Assembly (NCBI GenBank): GCA_964035545.1
Contig: OZ037773.1
Location: forward strand, 8,086,751 to 8,150,750
DNA length: 64,000 nt
Direction of reading: 5' to 3'
From: Bugula neritina
Lineage: Eukaryota; Bryozoa; Gymnolaemata; Cheilostomatida; Bugulidae
The number at the start of each line of letters is the position of its first letter. Position 1 is the stretch's first letter. Position numbers and translations under genes: made by a program. Shown here piece after piece: positions 1 through 13,300 of the stretch. Below the pieces are notes generated by a model. That model was not told the origin of the DNA. It searched no databases and saw only the letters and a list, made by a program, of their open reading frames with translations.

Positions 1-103
1 TCACGCATGCAGGTTAGGTTATGATTCCTGTAAGATATGTTATAAAGTATGTTATGCATAACTTATTTCTGTAACATTTGTTCAAAGGGCTCCTAAGTCA
101 TAC

Positions 104-3100
104 CTTGTTCACTATTTCTAACATCTCCAGCGGCAAATCTACACTCTTCTACTCCAGAAAAGCAGTTGGGAGGATTTTTAGAGTCCATGGGAAGTCTTTC
201 CTCTCCACCGACACCAGTCTGTAGCATAGTATCACATGCTATACTATGCTATACTATGCTATACTATACTATGCTATACTATGCTATACCATGCTATACT
301 ATGCTATGTTTTACTATGCTATACTATGTTATACTATGCTATACCATGCTATGTCATACTATGCTATACTATGCTATGTTATGCTAGACTATGCTATACT
401 ATGCTATACCATGCTATGTTATACTATGTTATACTATGCTATACTATGCTATGTTATACTAGACTATATGCTACCCCATGCTAACCTACCATTACTGCTT
501 ACCGAAGTGTAATACATTGGGCCACTGAGTTATGACGTGTAACCATTTTTCTAATACTGAAAAGCACGCGAAATGGAGATTTTATTAGAATTAGTATTAT
601 TATTTCATCTCAAAGCAACTAGAAAATTATTTTAAATGCTTTGTTACACTAACAAGTTGAATATTGCAGATATGAGCATCTCCCCACTTTATAATATAAG
701 AATACAAATATTTAGTATAAACATAAATATATTATTGTAATTCAAGTTTCTTAATTTGTCCCGAAAACCAACAAATTTCCCTAGCTGCTACTTACACTTG
801 TTTTCAGCAGACCGTCTGTAAACTGCCTCAAAGAGTTGGCTCTGATGTTGGTGCTGCCATAGATTTGAGAGCCGTCAATGTACGCTGTCAGGTCATTCAT
901 TTGGAATCTTACTGCAAGCAAAAATGTGTCGCACATTAATGAAAAATCTGAGTAGCAACTTATTTTTATTCAAAATAATTTTTACACGGTAGTATGTGAG
1001 AATAACTATAAAACATACTACTTTTTGACTGACAAGTGAAGTTATGAACATTTCAGTATTTTCAGAAAATGCTTCCTAATAATGATTTTACAATTTATAC
1101 ATAGAAAAATTTAGACTTTGAGCAATACTGTACATAGATTTCCCAGTTAGATGTAAAATAAAAGAGGTCAGTGTAAGTTAACACAGACTAACAAGAGACT
1201 TACTTTTACGTCTGCCAGGGAGGGCAGGAACGGGGGAGGATCTAAGAAATGGTATGCAAGTTCTGGTGAATGAAGGATCTCCAGCATCAATTGGCAGAGC
1301 AAAGCACTCTCTTAGGTTGTCAACCCACAGAGACTTGGCGACGGTACAGCACTGATCTCTGTAACAAGGATGTGATGTCATATCTCATACTCATTATAGC
1401 ATGTGGCAGTATGTTTCATGCTGTATTTATGTGGTATAATCCAAATAAATACTTGTACATGCCATGGTTTTACTATTTTACATATCTTATACTAAAAGCA
1501 GCCATAACTGGCAATCATATATAGCTTCACTGTTTGTATGCAAATTTATTATAAGCTGTAGTATTAGGTGACTGGTTTGTATTGTAAGACTATAGAATGT
1601 GCTCTAGGGCTATAATAAGCCATATTCTCAAAGTAATTAACTAACCCAATAAGATAACTAACAGCTAATGTCTGCAACACTCTATCATAGTACAGTGAAC
1701 TTACTTCGGGCTCTCCACTCCTCCCTCCCCAAAAGCCTCAGGACTGAGAGTAAGATCGTGGTCTGTGAACTGCCCAAAGGTCATCATCAAGTGACTATGC
1801 TGTCTGCTAATGTTAGAAGTAGTTTCATGCACTGCAACTGAAACAGCACGGGCTGTGGGTAGGTCACCCTTTGTTCTGAAGTACGTGGATCTTGGAGCAT
1901 TCACACCTAAAGAAAACAGATGAATTTATCACTCAGAGTTTATAGCAATACAATACAAGTATTGACTTTCCATCCTTACATTATAATAATCATGAGGATT
2001 TACCAAGAATAAAAAAAATGTTATAAGTTGGGTTTGTTTAAAAAAAAATGTTTTGAAAACTAAATCTAGACTCAGTACCATCTTCATATCTGGCTCTCGA
2101 TAATCGGCGAAGGGGAGTCTTGGCAGCCCCTCTGTAAGGATTTCTAATGTTATTACAAGTTGCATTGATACGCCTGAATTCTGAACTTCTGTCTACACTG
2201 CATCTCTGGTCCAGTCGGTAAGGGTTTAGAAGTTCTAAAATAAAATATTATTTGTTTTATTATATTTTCATTAAATTATAATATTGATTCAATGGAGAAA
2301 ATTTTGAATATCTGAGCAAATGAATAACAAACAAACTATTTAAATATCTTGTCAAGTAGCAAATTATTAAAAATTTATTTGTCAATATATAAATTTATAT
2401 TTGACCGAAATGCAGTTCTGTGTTTAATGAATAATAATTGTTTTGAGCTGTCAATATGATATAAACCATTATATATATGTTCATAATATTATTATATTGC
2501 ATTATTAGAAATATTATTTAAAGATTTGTGTAAAAAACAACTTACAAATATTTTATATTATTTTTGTTATCAATTGAAGTCAATATTATAATTGTTTATT
2601 TATCTAGATACAAACATTCCTATTTAAAAGAAATTAAGGAGCAAGTTGACATAGCAAGTGTATGCGATAATATGATACAGTAAGTGTAATTGATGTGTTT
2701 GTATAGTAAATGTAAGCATATTTATTTAATTCATTTCATCAGTAAGTTCGAGTAGAAGTAGATAATAAAGGACGTAAGGATGTGGCTCTTTAATGTGCCG
2801 ATAGCAGAACTAGTGGAGGCCCATGGTAAGTGATAAGTTTATATATGTGATAAATGTAAGTGTCTATACTTACTATCTTCAATAGAGCCAATACGAAGTT
2901 GTGAGGGTGCTGCTTCTGGCGTACCAGCAATTGCAGCTGGAGCTCCGGGTGATGCCGTGAATGGCGCAACTGTGCCAACAACGTCCATGATGTCTGCGTC
3001 GGGCTGAGTAACTAGAGATGCTACGGCAGTTTTGAGGTTAGGGGTAGCATCTCTGGGAATATAAAAGGTGTGGTTTCATAAAACTGCTTTATCATTTAAT

Positions 3101-4037
3101 CTGATATTTCATATAATTATTATAATGTTTCAAAAATCAAGGGTTAGTATTTAATAAACAACATTTTGCTGCACTTATCAAACTAGCTTGCTCCTTGATT
3201 TATTTTAAATAAATAAATAAAAATAATTTAAAATTGTAGTGCTTTGCTCTGCAAGTAGTTTGACTGATTTTATAAATATATGCATATAAGTTTTTGTAAA
3301 CACAAACATAACAATAACAGACATGCTAACAAACTCCATAATAATATAATTATCTTAAGTACCACTTCATTTTATATCAAATAGTACTTCACATATTAAG
3401 TAGTACTTACAAAGTTTGATCCAATTGCAAGTAAAATATGCGAGCAAGGTTAGCCAATGAGAATCTAGGGTCATCAGGTTCATTTACGGAGTTGTGGATC
3501 CTGTGTCTCTCACTGATCAGGGTGGCGCTGAAATACCCCGCAAAAAGTTATACACTATCAAATAAACTCATAAGCTATCATAAGAAACTTTCTTAAACTA
3601 TTTTATATTTGTTGAAAATCTTGTATTTTGATAGTTTTTTAAACTAAACTACTTACTTTTTGTTTACATAAGACGTCTTAAGTTTGACTTATTAAACAAG
3701 AAAATCAAAAGTGACCTTTTTATATATTTCACTTAAATTTAAAATTCCGTAAAAAAATTATAAAAATAAAATAGCTGTGTGTCAAGTGTTTTTCTAAAAT
3801 TTGATTAACAATTACTTTTTCTAAACTATTTTGTGACAAGATTTACGCAAGTATATGTGTGATTTGATTGAGTAAAATAATTACAAAAATAACAAAATGT
3901 AATATTCTAAATATCAGAGGCACTATGAGATGCTGTGCACAATAAATAATGTGGAGTACTTACGAGCAAGATGATATAATCAGAGCAAGCACAAGAGAGT
4001 TTGAGAGTGCCTTAGGGCACCTGCTAACACCCTTCAT
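104..4037 (-). CDS. Secreted animal haem peroxidase, gene A (5' half, exons 1-8; 3' part outside window)
   Basis: Exons in transcript order: 3964-4037, 3411-3527, 2874-3052, 2079-2234, 1705-1906, 1204-1358, 796-911, 104-218, all with GT-AG borders and compatible phases (371 codons visible). The start is the ATG at 4037, opening a hydrophobic signal peptide (MKGVSRCPKALSNSLVLALI). Exon 3 is a 60-codon Ala/Pro/Thr linker. Exon 4 carries the Cys segment ending CNN...GAAKTPLRRL. Exon 5 has the distal motif GQFTDHDLTLSPE (Gln, haem-linked Asp, distal His, Ca-binding Asp). Exon 7 has the Ca loop LTAYIDGSQIYGS. Exon 8 ends GDVRNSEQ (distal Arg and haem-linked Glu by myeloperoxidase analogy). The proximal-His half must lie left of base 1. 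By family it should oxidise halides or phenols with H2O2 outside the cell or in granules. It is the most 3' member of the minus-strand array. The family call is certain; the physiological substrate is unknown. Confidence 0.9.
225..475. repeat. (CTATACTATG)n tandem repeat in gene A intron 7
   Basis: About 250 bp of a degenerate 5/10-bp repeat (ctatactatg, with gttat and ccat variants) starts within 10 bp of the acceptor of gene A exon 8. Open frames through it are products of the repeat, not genes. Its closeness to the polypyrimidine/acceptor region could affect splicing. Confidence 0.9.
2874..3052 (-). other. Gene A linker exon 3 (Ala/Pro/Thr-rich, 179 nt)
   Basis: This exon enters in phase 2 and leaves in phase 1, like the linker exons of the other paralogues, but codes about 60 residues rich in Ala, Pro and Thr (for example GTVAPFTASPGAPAAIAG). 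It sits between the N-terminal RHRIHNSVNEPDD segment and the Cys-rich start of the catalytic domain. It is probably a flexible, perhaps O-glycosylated, spacer (inference). Confidence 0.75.
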
Positions 4038-4150
4038 ATTATTACTATAATATTAGATATAAAGACAAGTAGTCAGTATTTAGTATATAGAAAGCTGTTA
4101 TTCTATCTGTGGATCAGATTTCAAATGAAAGACAAACTCTAACAGACACC

Positions 4151-4157
4151 TTTTATA
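4151..4157 (-). promoter_or_regulatory. TATA box of gene A
   Basis: On the minus strand the sequence reads GAGTATAAAAGGTG, a near-consensus TATA box about 115 bp upstream of the gene A ATG. That implies a 5' UTR of roughly 85 nt. Gene B (17234-17239) and gene D (52184-52191) have TATA-like elements at similar distances. Confidence 0.55.
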
Positions 4158-4199
4158 CTCTGTTCAATGAGGAAATGCCATCTCTTGCGTTTTAGCTCT

Positions 4200-7100
4200 G
4201 ATGTCACTTTTCTAGCTACTGTGGGTTCCCATTTCCTAATCGTAGCAAACAATCATAGCAATTAATCACCAAGCTGATAAATTATTGGCTAATTGAAACG
4301 ATGTGGTAAAATGGTCTGATGGGTTGATTCTAAAGCTATATTATATATCTTTCAAACATAGAGCAAAGTGTAACACACTGCATACAAGCAGATAGTTATT
4401 CTAATTCTATATTCATTACAGATATTACTATTCAATTTATGATTTTGAGTTCGACTTTGTCTATTTTTATACAGTGCACTACTTTGGCTAAAACGTTAAC
4501 CCCATTATGATATATAATTTGCTAGATTCTAGTGTGAACTAATTACATAAAATAATAACTACTGCCAAGCTAGTGTGAGGCCGATTAGCTGTGATAGACA
4601 GCAGACGCTTCAGCTTATGCCTTCCCCCTCCATGCATCGGCATAATATATTGCACATCATGCTAAGGTAATATCTGAAAACATCAGAGGTTCATATTTTG
4701 AAAAAATAAACCTTTCTCCAAGGGTTGTGTCTGAGGTATTTAAATACTTCAGGGAAGGCAAGTTATTGAAAAGGATGTAAAAAATAAAGCTACAATTTAA
4801 TTTCTTTTATGTTTGCATTGAAAAACAAGTTAATTAATCACGAGCAATAATATCAGTAGTTAGTCTTTTGACATACCAGGGTGGCCAAACTTGACAATGT
4901 CTATCAAAAAATTGAGACTTGAAGCCTTTCAATAATAAATTCCATAACTTAAATGCCAAAACCTGTGTTTGCGTGGTTAGGAAATGCTTTGGTGAATTTT
5001 TTCATATCCTGGAGTGAACTAAATATAGTCCAAGGGGGTGCCATTAAGTGATAGTCTGAGTGTCACTGTATATCAGAGAGACCGTAATATGATGTATTCG
5101 TTCTTCCTGGTTCAACAAACTATTGGAAGTTTTCTACAGACTAGTTATTCATTGTGAAGGGCTCCAAATTTAAACTGATAGATGTGAAATATCAAGTATA
5201 CTAAAAAAAGAATAAAAAAAGGACTAAAAAAAGAATAAAAATTAATGAACCTTAGTGTATGCTTGTACATATAGCTAACCCTTCTATTTAGTTCAACCAT
5301 ATAATACTATTCCAGGAAAAGGGAAGCATGGAAATACACATTCAGCTTAAACCTAAACTCTATTTCTTGCCAAACTACCCAGAAATGAAACCCAAAACCT
5401 TCTTTTGTATTGCACCACTAGAAGTACCAGCCCTGCCACAAGGAAGCATGAAGTACACAGAGGAAAAGCTCCTCATCCTTGCCAACTTCATGCACACAAA
5501 CCAATATGTTAAACTCAGAATGTAAGGAAAAGCCTCGTCTGTACAAGTTGGAGTAAAGCCTTTAGAATAAGTAAATTGTTGCACAAAGGGAAGAATGCAT
5601 TAAATTATCACAACAATATTGCAGCTTTTTGATAATAGTAGTGGCACCTGCTGTAGGTGTCAATTTTCTAAAATTATGAGATATCTAAAAGTAATGAGTA
5701 TTCACCAGCATACAGCATTGCATCATGATGTTGTAGGTGAACAGGTGCACTAATCTAATCAAAGTTTACAATAGCATTAATTATGCAATGCATTTGTTTA
5801 TGTTGACATCTACTGCATTTTACTCTTAATAATCTTACAGCTCATTTCAATTGTAGTTAATATGGCAAAGCAACTATTGAGATGTTGTACTATATATACT
5901 ACAGTAATGTTATACTATACTATAGTAATGTTATACTCTACTACAGTAATGTTATACTATACTACAGTAATGTTATACTATACTACAGTAATGTTATACT
6001 ATATACTACAGTAATGTTATACTATACTATAGTGATGTTATACTCTACTACAGTAAACTGCAAGTACTATTCTACAATACTACACTACTACACTACTACA
6101 CTACACTACTACACTACACTACACTACACTACACTACACATTATACTACAGACTACACATTACACTACACTACACTACACATTACACTACACTACTAAAC
6201 TACACTGCAATACACTACTACACTACACTACATATATGTTGTCGGCCCACTCAAACACAGAGAGAAAAAAATTATTCAGAAGCTAATTCCATCAAAGATA
6301 AGGAAGTCATGGCTGGAAGTACAAAGATGTAATGAAATACTTGATTAATACTTTTTGCTCATGTCCTGGCTGGTGTTGATGGCCTATTCTTAGAGTTGAC
6401 GTTTCATAACTCTGATTAACTACTTTTCAGTAATTAATTAGATTATTTTCCCCCAATTATATCTACTCACAGAACAGATAAGCTTTTACTCAATAAAAAC
6501 TTAGTATAGACACAGTTTAGTTATTATTATTTTATCAAGAAAGTGCCATTTTCAGCTGCTCTTTCCCAATTTCAACTTGTTAGAATTTATTATTGAACTT
6601 GAAATTTCTGTGTTATTTGATACAAGCATTGTCACCTAATAAAGTTTATCTAAAACACTTTAAGCATTACTTCTACATATAATAGTGTTAACATCATTGT
6701 GGTCATAATCAAACTCCATACTAATTAGTCTTAAACATTTATACAAACAATTTGATGCATAAGAGTGCATTGTTCACTGATTCAAAAACTTACATAAGAG
6801 GATACACATTGAGCATGTGCAATAAGAACTAACAAAGTGCGAACTGAATATTTTGTTTATCCCATAATTATGATGACATTAGTGACGCTACGCCTCGTGC
6901 ATTGTTTTAGTTTCATGTCTCACGTGTTGGTGATGTTGGAGCTCTGTTAGTAAACAAAAGGGGAAGCAGTTGCCTAATTCCATACAAGTGTAATAAGAGT
7001 AATGACTCACCTGTGATGGAAACATACATGCTCAAAAAGTATCCAATTACACACCTTTACACATCCACATATGTATTGCATTAGCTTTTTTGTCATAGCT

Positions 7101-8130
7101 GCATAGCTTAAGTATATGTGTGCTTGTGTGAGGTAGGTGCAGTAATGGAAAAATTGAAAAAAGCCTGTGTTCTAAATTATAAATGTAGCAAAAGAAGTTA
7201 TCTTCTTGCAAGAATTTCACACGTGCCCTAAACTACAAATAAATAAGAAAAGTAAAGAACTTAGGCTATCTCAATTTCTCCGCTACTGCTCCTAAATGGC
7301 TTGTGTATAGTTCAAATGAAAATTTAAATGTCTCGACTTCAGCTGCTTGATAACTGAACTATAGTGGGTTGATTGTGAGCATTACTCCACTATTAGCCTG
7401 TGATCATCACAACAATGTTAGCCTGTGGGTATTACTCTCCTGTTAAAATTTGTAAATGTGTAAACTCTTGATAAAGGGATATAACACTTTAATGTTTAAC
7501 CCAGATTTGAAAAACTGATAAATAAAAATTTAAACTGAGCTAAAAGCTGAATTCAAGCAAACAGTGTTATTATATGAACAACAAAAACATTTACACTGTT
7601 TTGCGTCATGAACGATTTATTTTTACTGATAATAATTGCAATACTAAATTTACAAGTACTGCACAATATTATCTTAAGCTGCTAGAAAAGTAGTCTATTT
7701 AGTTTTACAGTCATGTAGATATAATATATATTGTGTATTTGGTCTGTATTTTATTTTATATGTGTAAAAATAGTCAACTATTGTCAAAAACATGTTCAGT
7801 AGATAACAGAATTATTTTTTGAAGATGAACTCTAAAGATTAGTACAGCCTGTCACATAACAATCACCTATGAATGTAATGGGGAGTTTACTAAATAGCTG
7901 GAAAACTTAATTCTGTCATACAAATGCAACTTTGCACTAGCACATGACAAATTTAGCAATAAATAGAATATCATATATTATGTAAAGGTGTATAGAAGAT
8001 TTCTAAATTATTTCATGTATCAAGATAACAAAATTACTGTAAAAATAGTTCAACCCGTCAAATGATGATTAATGTTGCTCTTTTAGTACCCTCTTCAAGT
8101 TTACCAGCTTTATGGGCACCTGTCAAAAGT
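4200..8130. other. Intergenic region between gene A promoter and gene B 3' end
   Basis: AT-rich DNA with no exon that I can fit to a gene. It contains a compound satellite at 5890-6235. The ORF at 5328-5525 lacks splice context or recognisable motifs. Confidence 0.6.
5890..6235. repeat. Compound satellite: 21-bp repeat then (CTACA)n
   Basis: About seven copies of a 21-bp unit (ctacagtaatgttatactata) occupy roughly 5890-6055. A degenerate ctacactacta / ttacactacac microsatellite follows to about 6235. The long open frame across it is an artefact of the repeat. Confidence 0.9.
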
Positions 8131-8227
8131 TCAGCAAAGAAATGGCAACTTTTCAGGAATTTCTCCAGTTGCATTTGGGCCAACAAGGAACTCATTTAGT
8201 ATCTGCAAATAAGTAGAACGGAGTTTT
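8131..8227 (-). CDS. Candidate terminal exon of gene B (uncertain)
   Basis: From an acceptor TATTTCTAG at 8228-8229, this 97-nt segment continues gene B exon 16 in the correct phase (2) and stays open to TGA at 8131-8133. It codes about 31 residues, including NEFLVGPNATGEIPEKLPF. It lacks the NPxxxC and WRxGS tail motifs shared by genes C and D, and lies 2.1 kb beyond exon 16 across a minisatellite. It may be a diverged tail exon, or chance. Confidence 0.3.
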
Positions 8228-9967
8228 CTAGAAATACATAAGAGGAACACATTTGCATATGCACAGAGTATTTAGCTGTATGTTTTTGCACATATATTTA
8301 TATATGTGACAGCTATTTCAACAGAGTAAGTATTGCAAAATGTTCAAATTTGCATTATTATTCATTTTATATTCATAAGAATTTTTATTCTGGGTTTATA
8401 TAAGTTTATTTTATGTTTGAAGCACGTCTATCTACCCTAATTCATTTTTATCTATAAATTCTTTTAAATCTTAGATTTCCATGTGCAAATTTCCAATCAA
8501 TCAATGTTAATCATTCATTTGCATTTACTTTAGATAATTTTGATAAAGTTTAGTGTTAAACTACTGATTACACTATGGGCTTCAATCAGTAGCTGTAATT
8601 TAAAGTGAAATAAGACTACCAAAGCTAAAAATGGAACTAATTCAATTTTAGATGGATAATATAAAAAGTGGAAAGCTATAAAAATGCTATAAATGTATAG
8701 GTAAACATATTTTTAATATAACATCAGTGTTTGTAAGTAAACGTGGCACCGCATGCAAGGCAATATATATAGCATACTTATGGCATCCTTGGCATGTAGG
8801 CATAGGGTTGAAAAGCTGTATGTTTAACTTTTCAGCAGTTATTGAAGGTCAACCTAGTATCAAATGCAAGCTGTGTACATATAGCTTATAGCTAATGTAT
8901 TATTGGTCAACATGAGCTGACGTTTTTTAGTGCAGATAAGAGAAAAGATAAAATTAATGAGAGCTGTGTGTGTTGTAAATCTTGTTTAATTCTTATCTTT
9001 CGTAATAGTTAACTGAGGCTTCTTTTAGCGGAGGAAAACAATAATTGTGTCAATAACATTTGAAATTTATTTCAATTTTGTTGATCAGTCAACAACTGAT
9101 AACATATAAGAGTAGAAAACAGGAAAAGTACCAAGTTCTCACCATAACAAGAATGTGTAAAGAATGTTATAACATAATAACAATACAAATCATGATGAAT
9201 AAGATTACAGGATGTAGATTGCAAGAGTACATGAATATAATATAGAAAGTCCAATCTCGCAATGTCTTGAAATTGTTTCTGCAAAAGTTATGCAAATAAG
9301 GAAATTTTCAACAAAATAAATACCCGAGTATCGTTTTAATGTTTTGTATGTCATATCTGGGAAAAACAAAATCTTGCATAGCATTGAGCAAACAAATTCT
9401 ACCACCATTTGATAAGGATAGTTGCATATAGCAGAGTAGTAGTATAGTAGTGGTAGTAACATAGTAGAATTATTCATCATGTGTTTGTAGTAGGCATACA
9501 GACTTTAACCTTACTGTGTTGTCAGCCATTGTACTGTAAATAGATCTAGCTCATACTGTAGTCCATTTGCTTATGTCTAGAGATGGAATGCTACTGCAAG
9601 CCAGTTCCTCATTTCTACAATGTAAAAACAGGTTCTACTAACAATTGTAGGTTCCTGATCCTTCCCATTAGACTTTTATTGTAAGCCCTAGAAGTACTGC
9701 TGACTCACATTCAGATAGCATACATAATAAATGTTGTCATTTGTCAAATTACATACTTTGTAAGTATTTTCTAAAGGTTTTCTACTAGTCAATCATGCGC
9801 AGACGCACAACTCCTAATCTATGTTTTGTAAAAAACCACTGACTAATAATGAAATTAAAAGCATTTTCAAAAGTTTCCCTATAATCTTGAGATTGTTAAG
9901 AGCTATAAATTCATGAGAGTGAGTCATGTATACCTAACAAAGATTTGGTAAAAAAAACTCTGCATTC

Positions 9968-10320
9968 CGTAGGTGTTGGATGTAGGTAAATATTGGATGC
10001 AGGTAAGTGTTTGATGTAGGTAAGTGTTTGATGTAGGTAAGTATTTGATGTAGGTAAGTGTTTGATGCAGGGAAGTGTTGTATACAGGTCAGCATTTAAT
10101 GTAGGTAAGCGTTTGATGTAGGTAAGCGTTTGATGTAGGTAAGTATTTAATGTAGGTAAGTATTTAATGTAGGTAAGTATTTAATGTAGGTAAGTATTTA
10201 ATGTAGGTAAGTATTTAATGTAGGTAAGTATTTAATGTAGGTAAGTATTTAATGTAGGTAAGCGTTTGCTGTAGGTAGCTTTTGGAAGCAGGTAAGTGTT
10301 GGATTTGAGTAAGTATAGTA
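9968..10320. repeat. 17-bp minisatellite (GTAGGTAAGTATTTAAT)n
   Basis: About 20 copies of a 16-17-bp unit. The core (10140-10260) is nearly perfect at 17 bp and the flanks are diverged (tgtttgatg variants). It lies immediately 3' of gene B exon 16. Each unit contains GTAGGTAAGT on the plus strand, a strong splice-donor consensus, but opposite to the direction of the gene. Confidence 0.92.
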
Positions 10321-10335
10321 TGAAAGCTGACTTAC

Positions 10336-13300
10336 CCCACATCTTGCACTAGGAAGAGAGACGGTCTGGAGGTAGTGACATCCACGTTGGCACAGTAAAG
10401 ACTGGCTAATGTAACTTTTCTTATCTCTTTCAACTGATCTGTAGCAAGACTCAACATATAAATATACACATCATTATATTACATGAAAATAGCACAGCTG
10501 TGGTCTTTTAGTTAGACTGCTGGCGAGCAATTAGACATATATTATTATATATAAAAGCACAGCAGCATTTTGGTAATGTTTTAGCTATTTCAAACTAGCT
10601 TCATAGGGGCAGATTATTTAATGCACTACTTATCAACCTTGCGAGTAAATGTACTCTCACTATACTTATTACTACTATAATCAGAGTCAAATAGCATGTC
10701 TATGATAAGCATTTCATTATTGCACATTTTTACGCATTCATGTTACGCATCCATTCTGTGTATATATACACAAGTTCCCCCTTTCTTGTACTAACTAAGC
10801 TACACAAGATGCAGCTACCACGCAGCTACTACTCCAAAGAGTCAGTGTATTGGTCTACCAACCTCTGGTGAACCTTGTTGTAGGGTCATCAGTCTCATGC
10901 CAGAACCTGTCTCCATACTTCAACAACTCAAACTGTTTACCAATGATGTTAGCAAATGTTGGGCCGACAATTCCACCGTCCAGAGGAGTTTCAGACAAGC
11001 CTGGTAACAAGTGCATTAGATATTAGGCTAATGCAAATGATAGGTATAAAAATAGTAATATAAAAAAGAGTATATTTTAGCTGTGATGATGTATAAAAAG
11101 TAGTTCCTTACCTCCTGGAAACAGTTCTACGTCTTCTGTTCTTCTGTAAACCTGTCTGAGGGCCTCCATTGATGGCATGTCATGGGTGCCTCCCTGAACC
11201 AGCTGGGTGAAGTTAGTCGCTACCCCTAAGTGGAAGTTCCTCCTACAATGTTGTGCAGTACACTGAATAGACTGGTGCAACTTATGAACTTATTGCTTGT
11301 ACATTCATAGATAACTAGTTGGGCTTCTAATGAAAAATCCTAAATGGTGCAAATAGTCATAAAAAGCTCTCTCTGATCACTTTAAACTAGTTAATACTCT
11401 GCTAATTCCATACAGTTGTTACCCCTTTCAATTTATGCTAGTTACTACCCCTCCTACCTGACGTCATTGTAGCTGGCTATCCCATGGTCTCTTCCTCTTT
11501 GGATGTTCAGAGCTGGGAGATCAAGATGGCCACCAAACAAAGTATCTCTTATCTACCATAACACAGAATATTGTCTGTTATTTGCCATAACATAAGATAT
11601 TATATGTTATCTACATTACATAGAATATCTTTATAGAAAACTTACTTAGTGGGTTGTAACTAAAACCATTTAGCCAGTTAAACTGTAGGCTGTGAAAAGT
11701 ATCATATGTAGTTAAGTAAAGTGGTTAATATGAAATCTTTAGGGACATATAGTATATATAAAGTGGCTTGGTAGTTAGATACTGTGTATATATAAAGTAT
11801 AGGTAGTTAATTACTCTGTATACTATAAGTGTATATAGGTAGCTATTTATACTGCATGTGCATGTATATATGGAGTAATTTGGTTGTTAGGTACTGTGTA
11901 TATATGGAGCAGATAGAAAGTTAGTTACTCTGTATATTATAAGTGGGTAGGTACTTACTCCGGTGGTCACAAATCTGTCACATCCCCTCATATTGTCACT
12001 GGACAGACCTTTTAGCATGGCGTGACTTCCTTTAAAATAAATAACAGAATAGAATCAGATGTTAGCCAAGGCGTCATATCTTATACATTTGTTTTGAGTA
12101 ATGTATACATATACTAAGCAGCAAACATATTTGCTTAAAAATTCAGTGTGTTGTAGGTATAATATATATAACCTACCATATGAATTCAGTGTGTTGTAGG
12201 TATAATATATATAACCTACCATATGAATTCAGTGTGTTGTAGGTATAATATATATAACCTACCATATGAATTCAGTGTGTTGTAGGTACTAAACATGTCT
12301 CCAATGTCCACAGAGTCAGTATCTGACCGAGAGAATGTTTGTCTGACCAAAGAGTGACCAAATCTGAAGGCGGCCGTGGAAAACTCATTTCTACAAAACA
12401 TTCCACAACAATTTGTTACTAGAGCTTGGCGTTAGGAAATATGTAACCTACACCAAGTTTACAATACTATTTAGTAGGCTTTACAATATATACTATAATT
12501 TTATATGCATGCAATTGCGTTATATAAATATCATATATTCGTTATTTGGTAGCATTTCATTATTTATATTATAATATTAAGGCATAGCAGTGTATTGTCT
12601 TTAACAAGTCATTATTTCCAACCTGTTACAGAAAAAAAACATTGTTTAAAGTTTAGCAATTTTGTGGTTAATGTCAACATATATTTTATCACATTCAAGT
12701 GTTTATAAAATTGAAGAATTCTCATTGACTAGTTTTAGAACTAAGCTTCATATAAGATTGTTCAGTAAACTTATTCTATAAGTCACACTTACAATATTCC
12801 GGCATCCACAGTATTAGAGTAGTCTGTGAACCTTCCACTCTGTAAGAGATTCAGATTGTATTTTTGCATAATTTGAGGACCCAAGACTACTGGTAAAAAC
12901 TCGTTGTAGGTTATCCGTTGTAGAATGGCTCCAATGATCTTTCTTGTAGTCTAAAAAAACAGCTCAAAAATCTACATTGTGCTCAGTTTGTACATTGTAA
13001 ATCATATATTATGGTATGAAATTCCTTCCTTCATTAGGTCATAAATTGCTTTTTATTTAAGAAATTCTTATAGTAACTTGGACTTGGAGCTTTACTAACA
13101 AATATAGCTCATTAAACTCTGAAACACTGAAATTATTTTATCAAGTTTTAGATAACTCAAATAATTGTTAACCTCTTTAATTTAAGACAATAAAAGTCAA
13201 CAAAATTGGTGCAGGTTTTACCTGATATGTCAGTTCATCATCTTGCAGAGTAGGTTGAAGTAGATCTGCCAGTCTGTTGTGTTCTCGAAGGAACAAAGTG

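Noticed and set aside
166-512. Three overlapping Tyr/Cys/Leu-rich ORFs
   Set aside because: They come from the ctatactatg repeat inside an intron of gene A.
5882-6286. 134-codon Tyr/Thr-rich ORF
   Set aside because: Product of the 21-bp and ctaca satellites.
8760-8830. NPMPTC-like reading on the minus strand as the tail exon of gene B
   Set aside because: The nearest acceptors (CAG and AAG) give phase 0, whereas exon 16 leaves in phase 2, and the downstream frame lacks WRxGS.
12216-12401. Early exon 11 donor at GTACCT (12288-12289)
   Set aside because: The next donor at 12261-12262 gives the family length (128 nt) and restores the YG ending and phase into exon 12.
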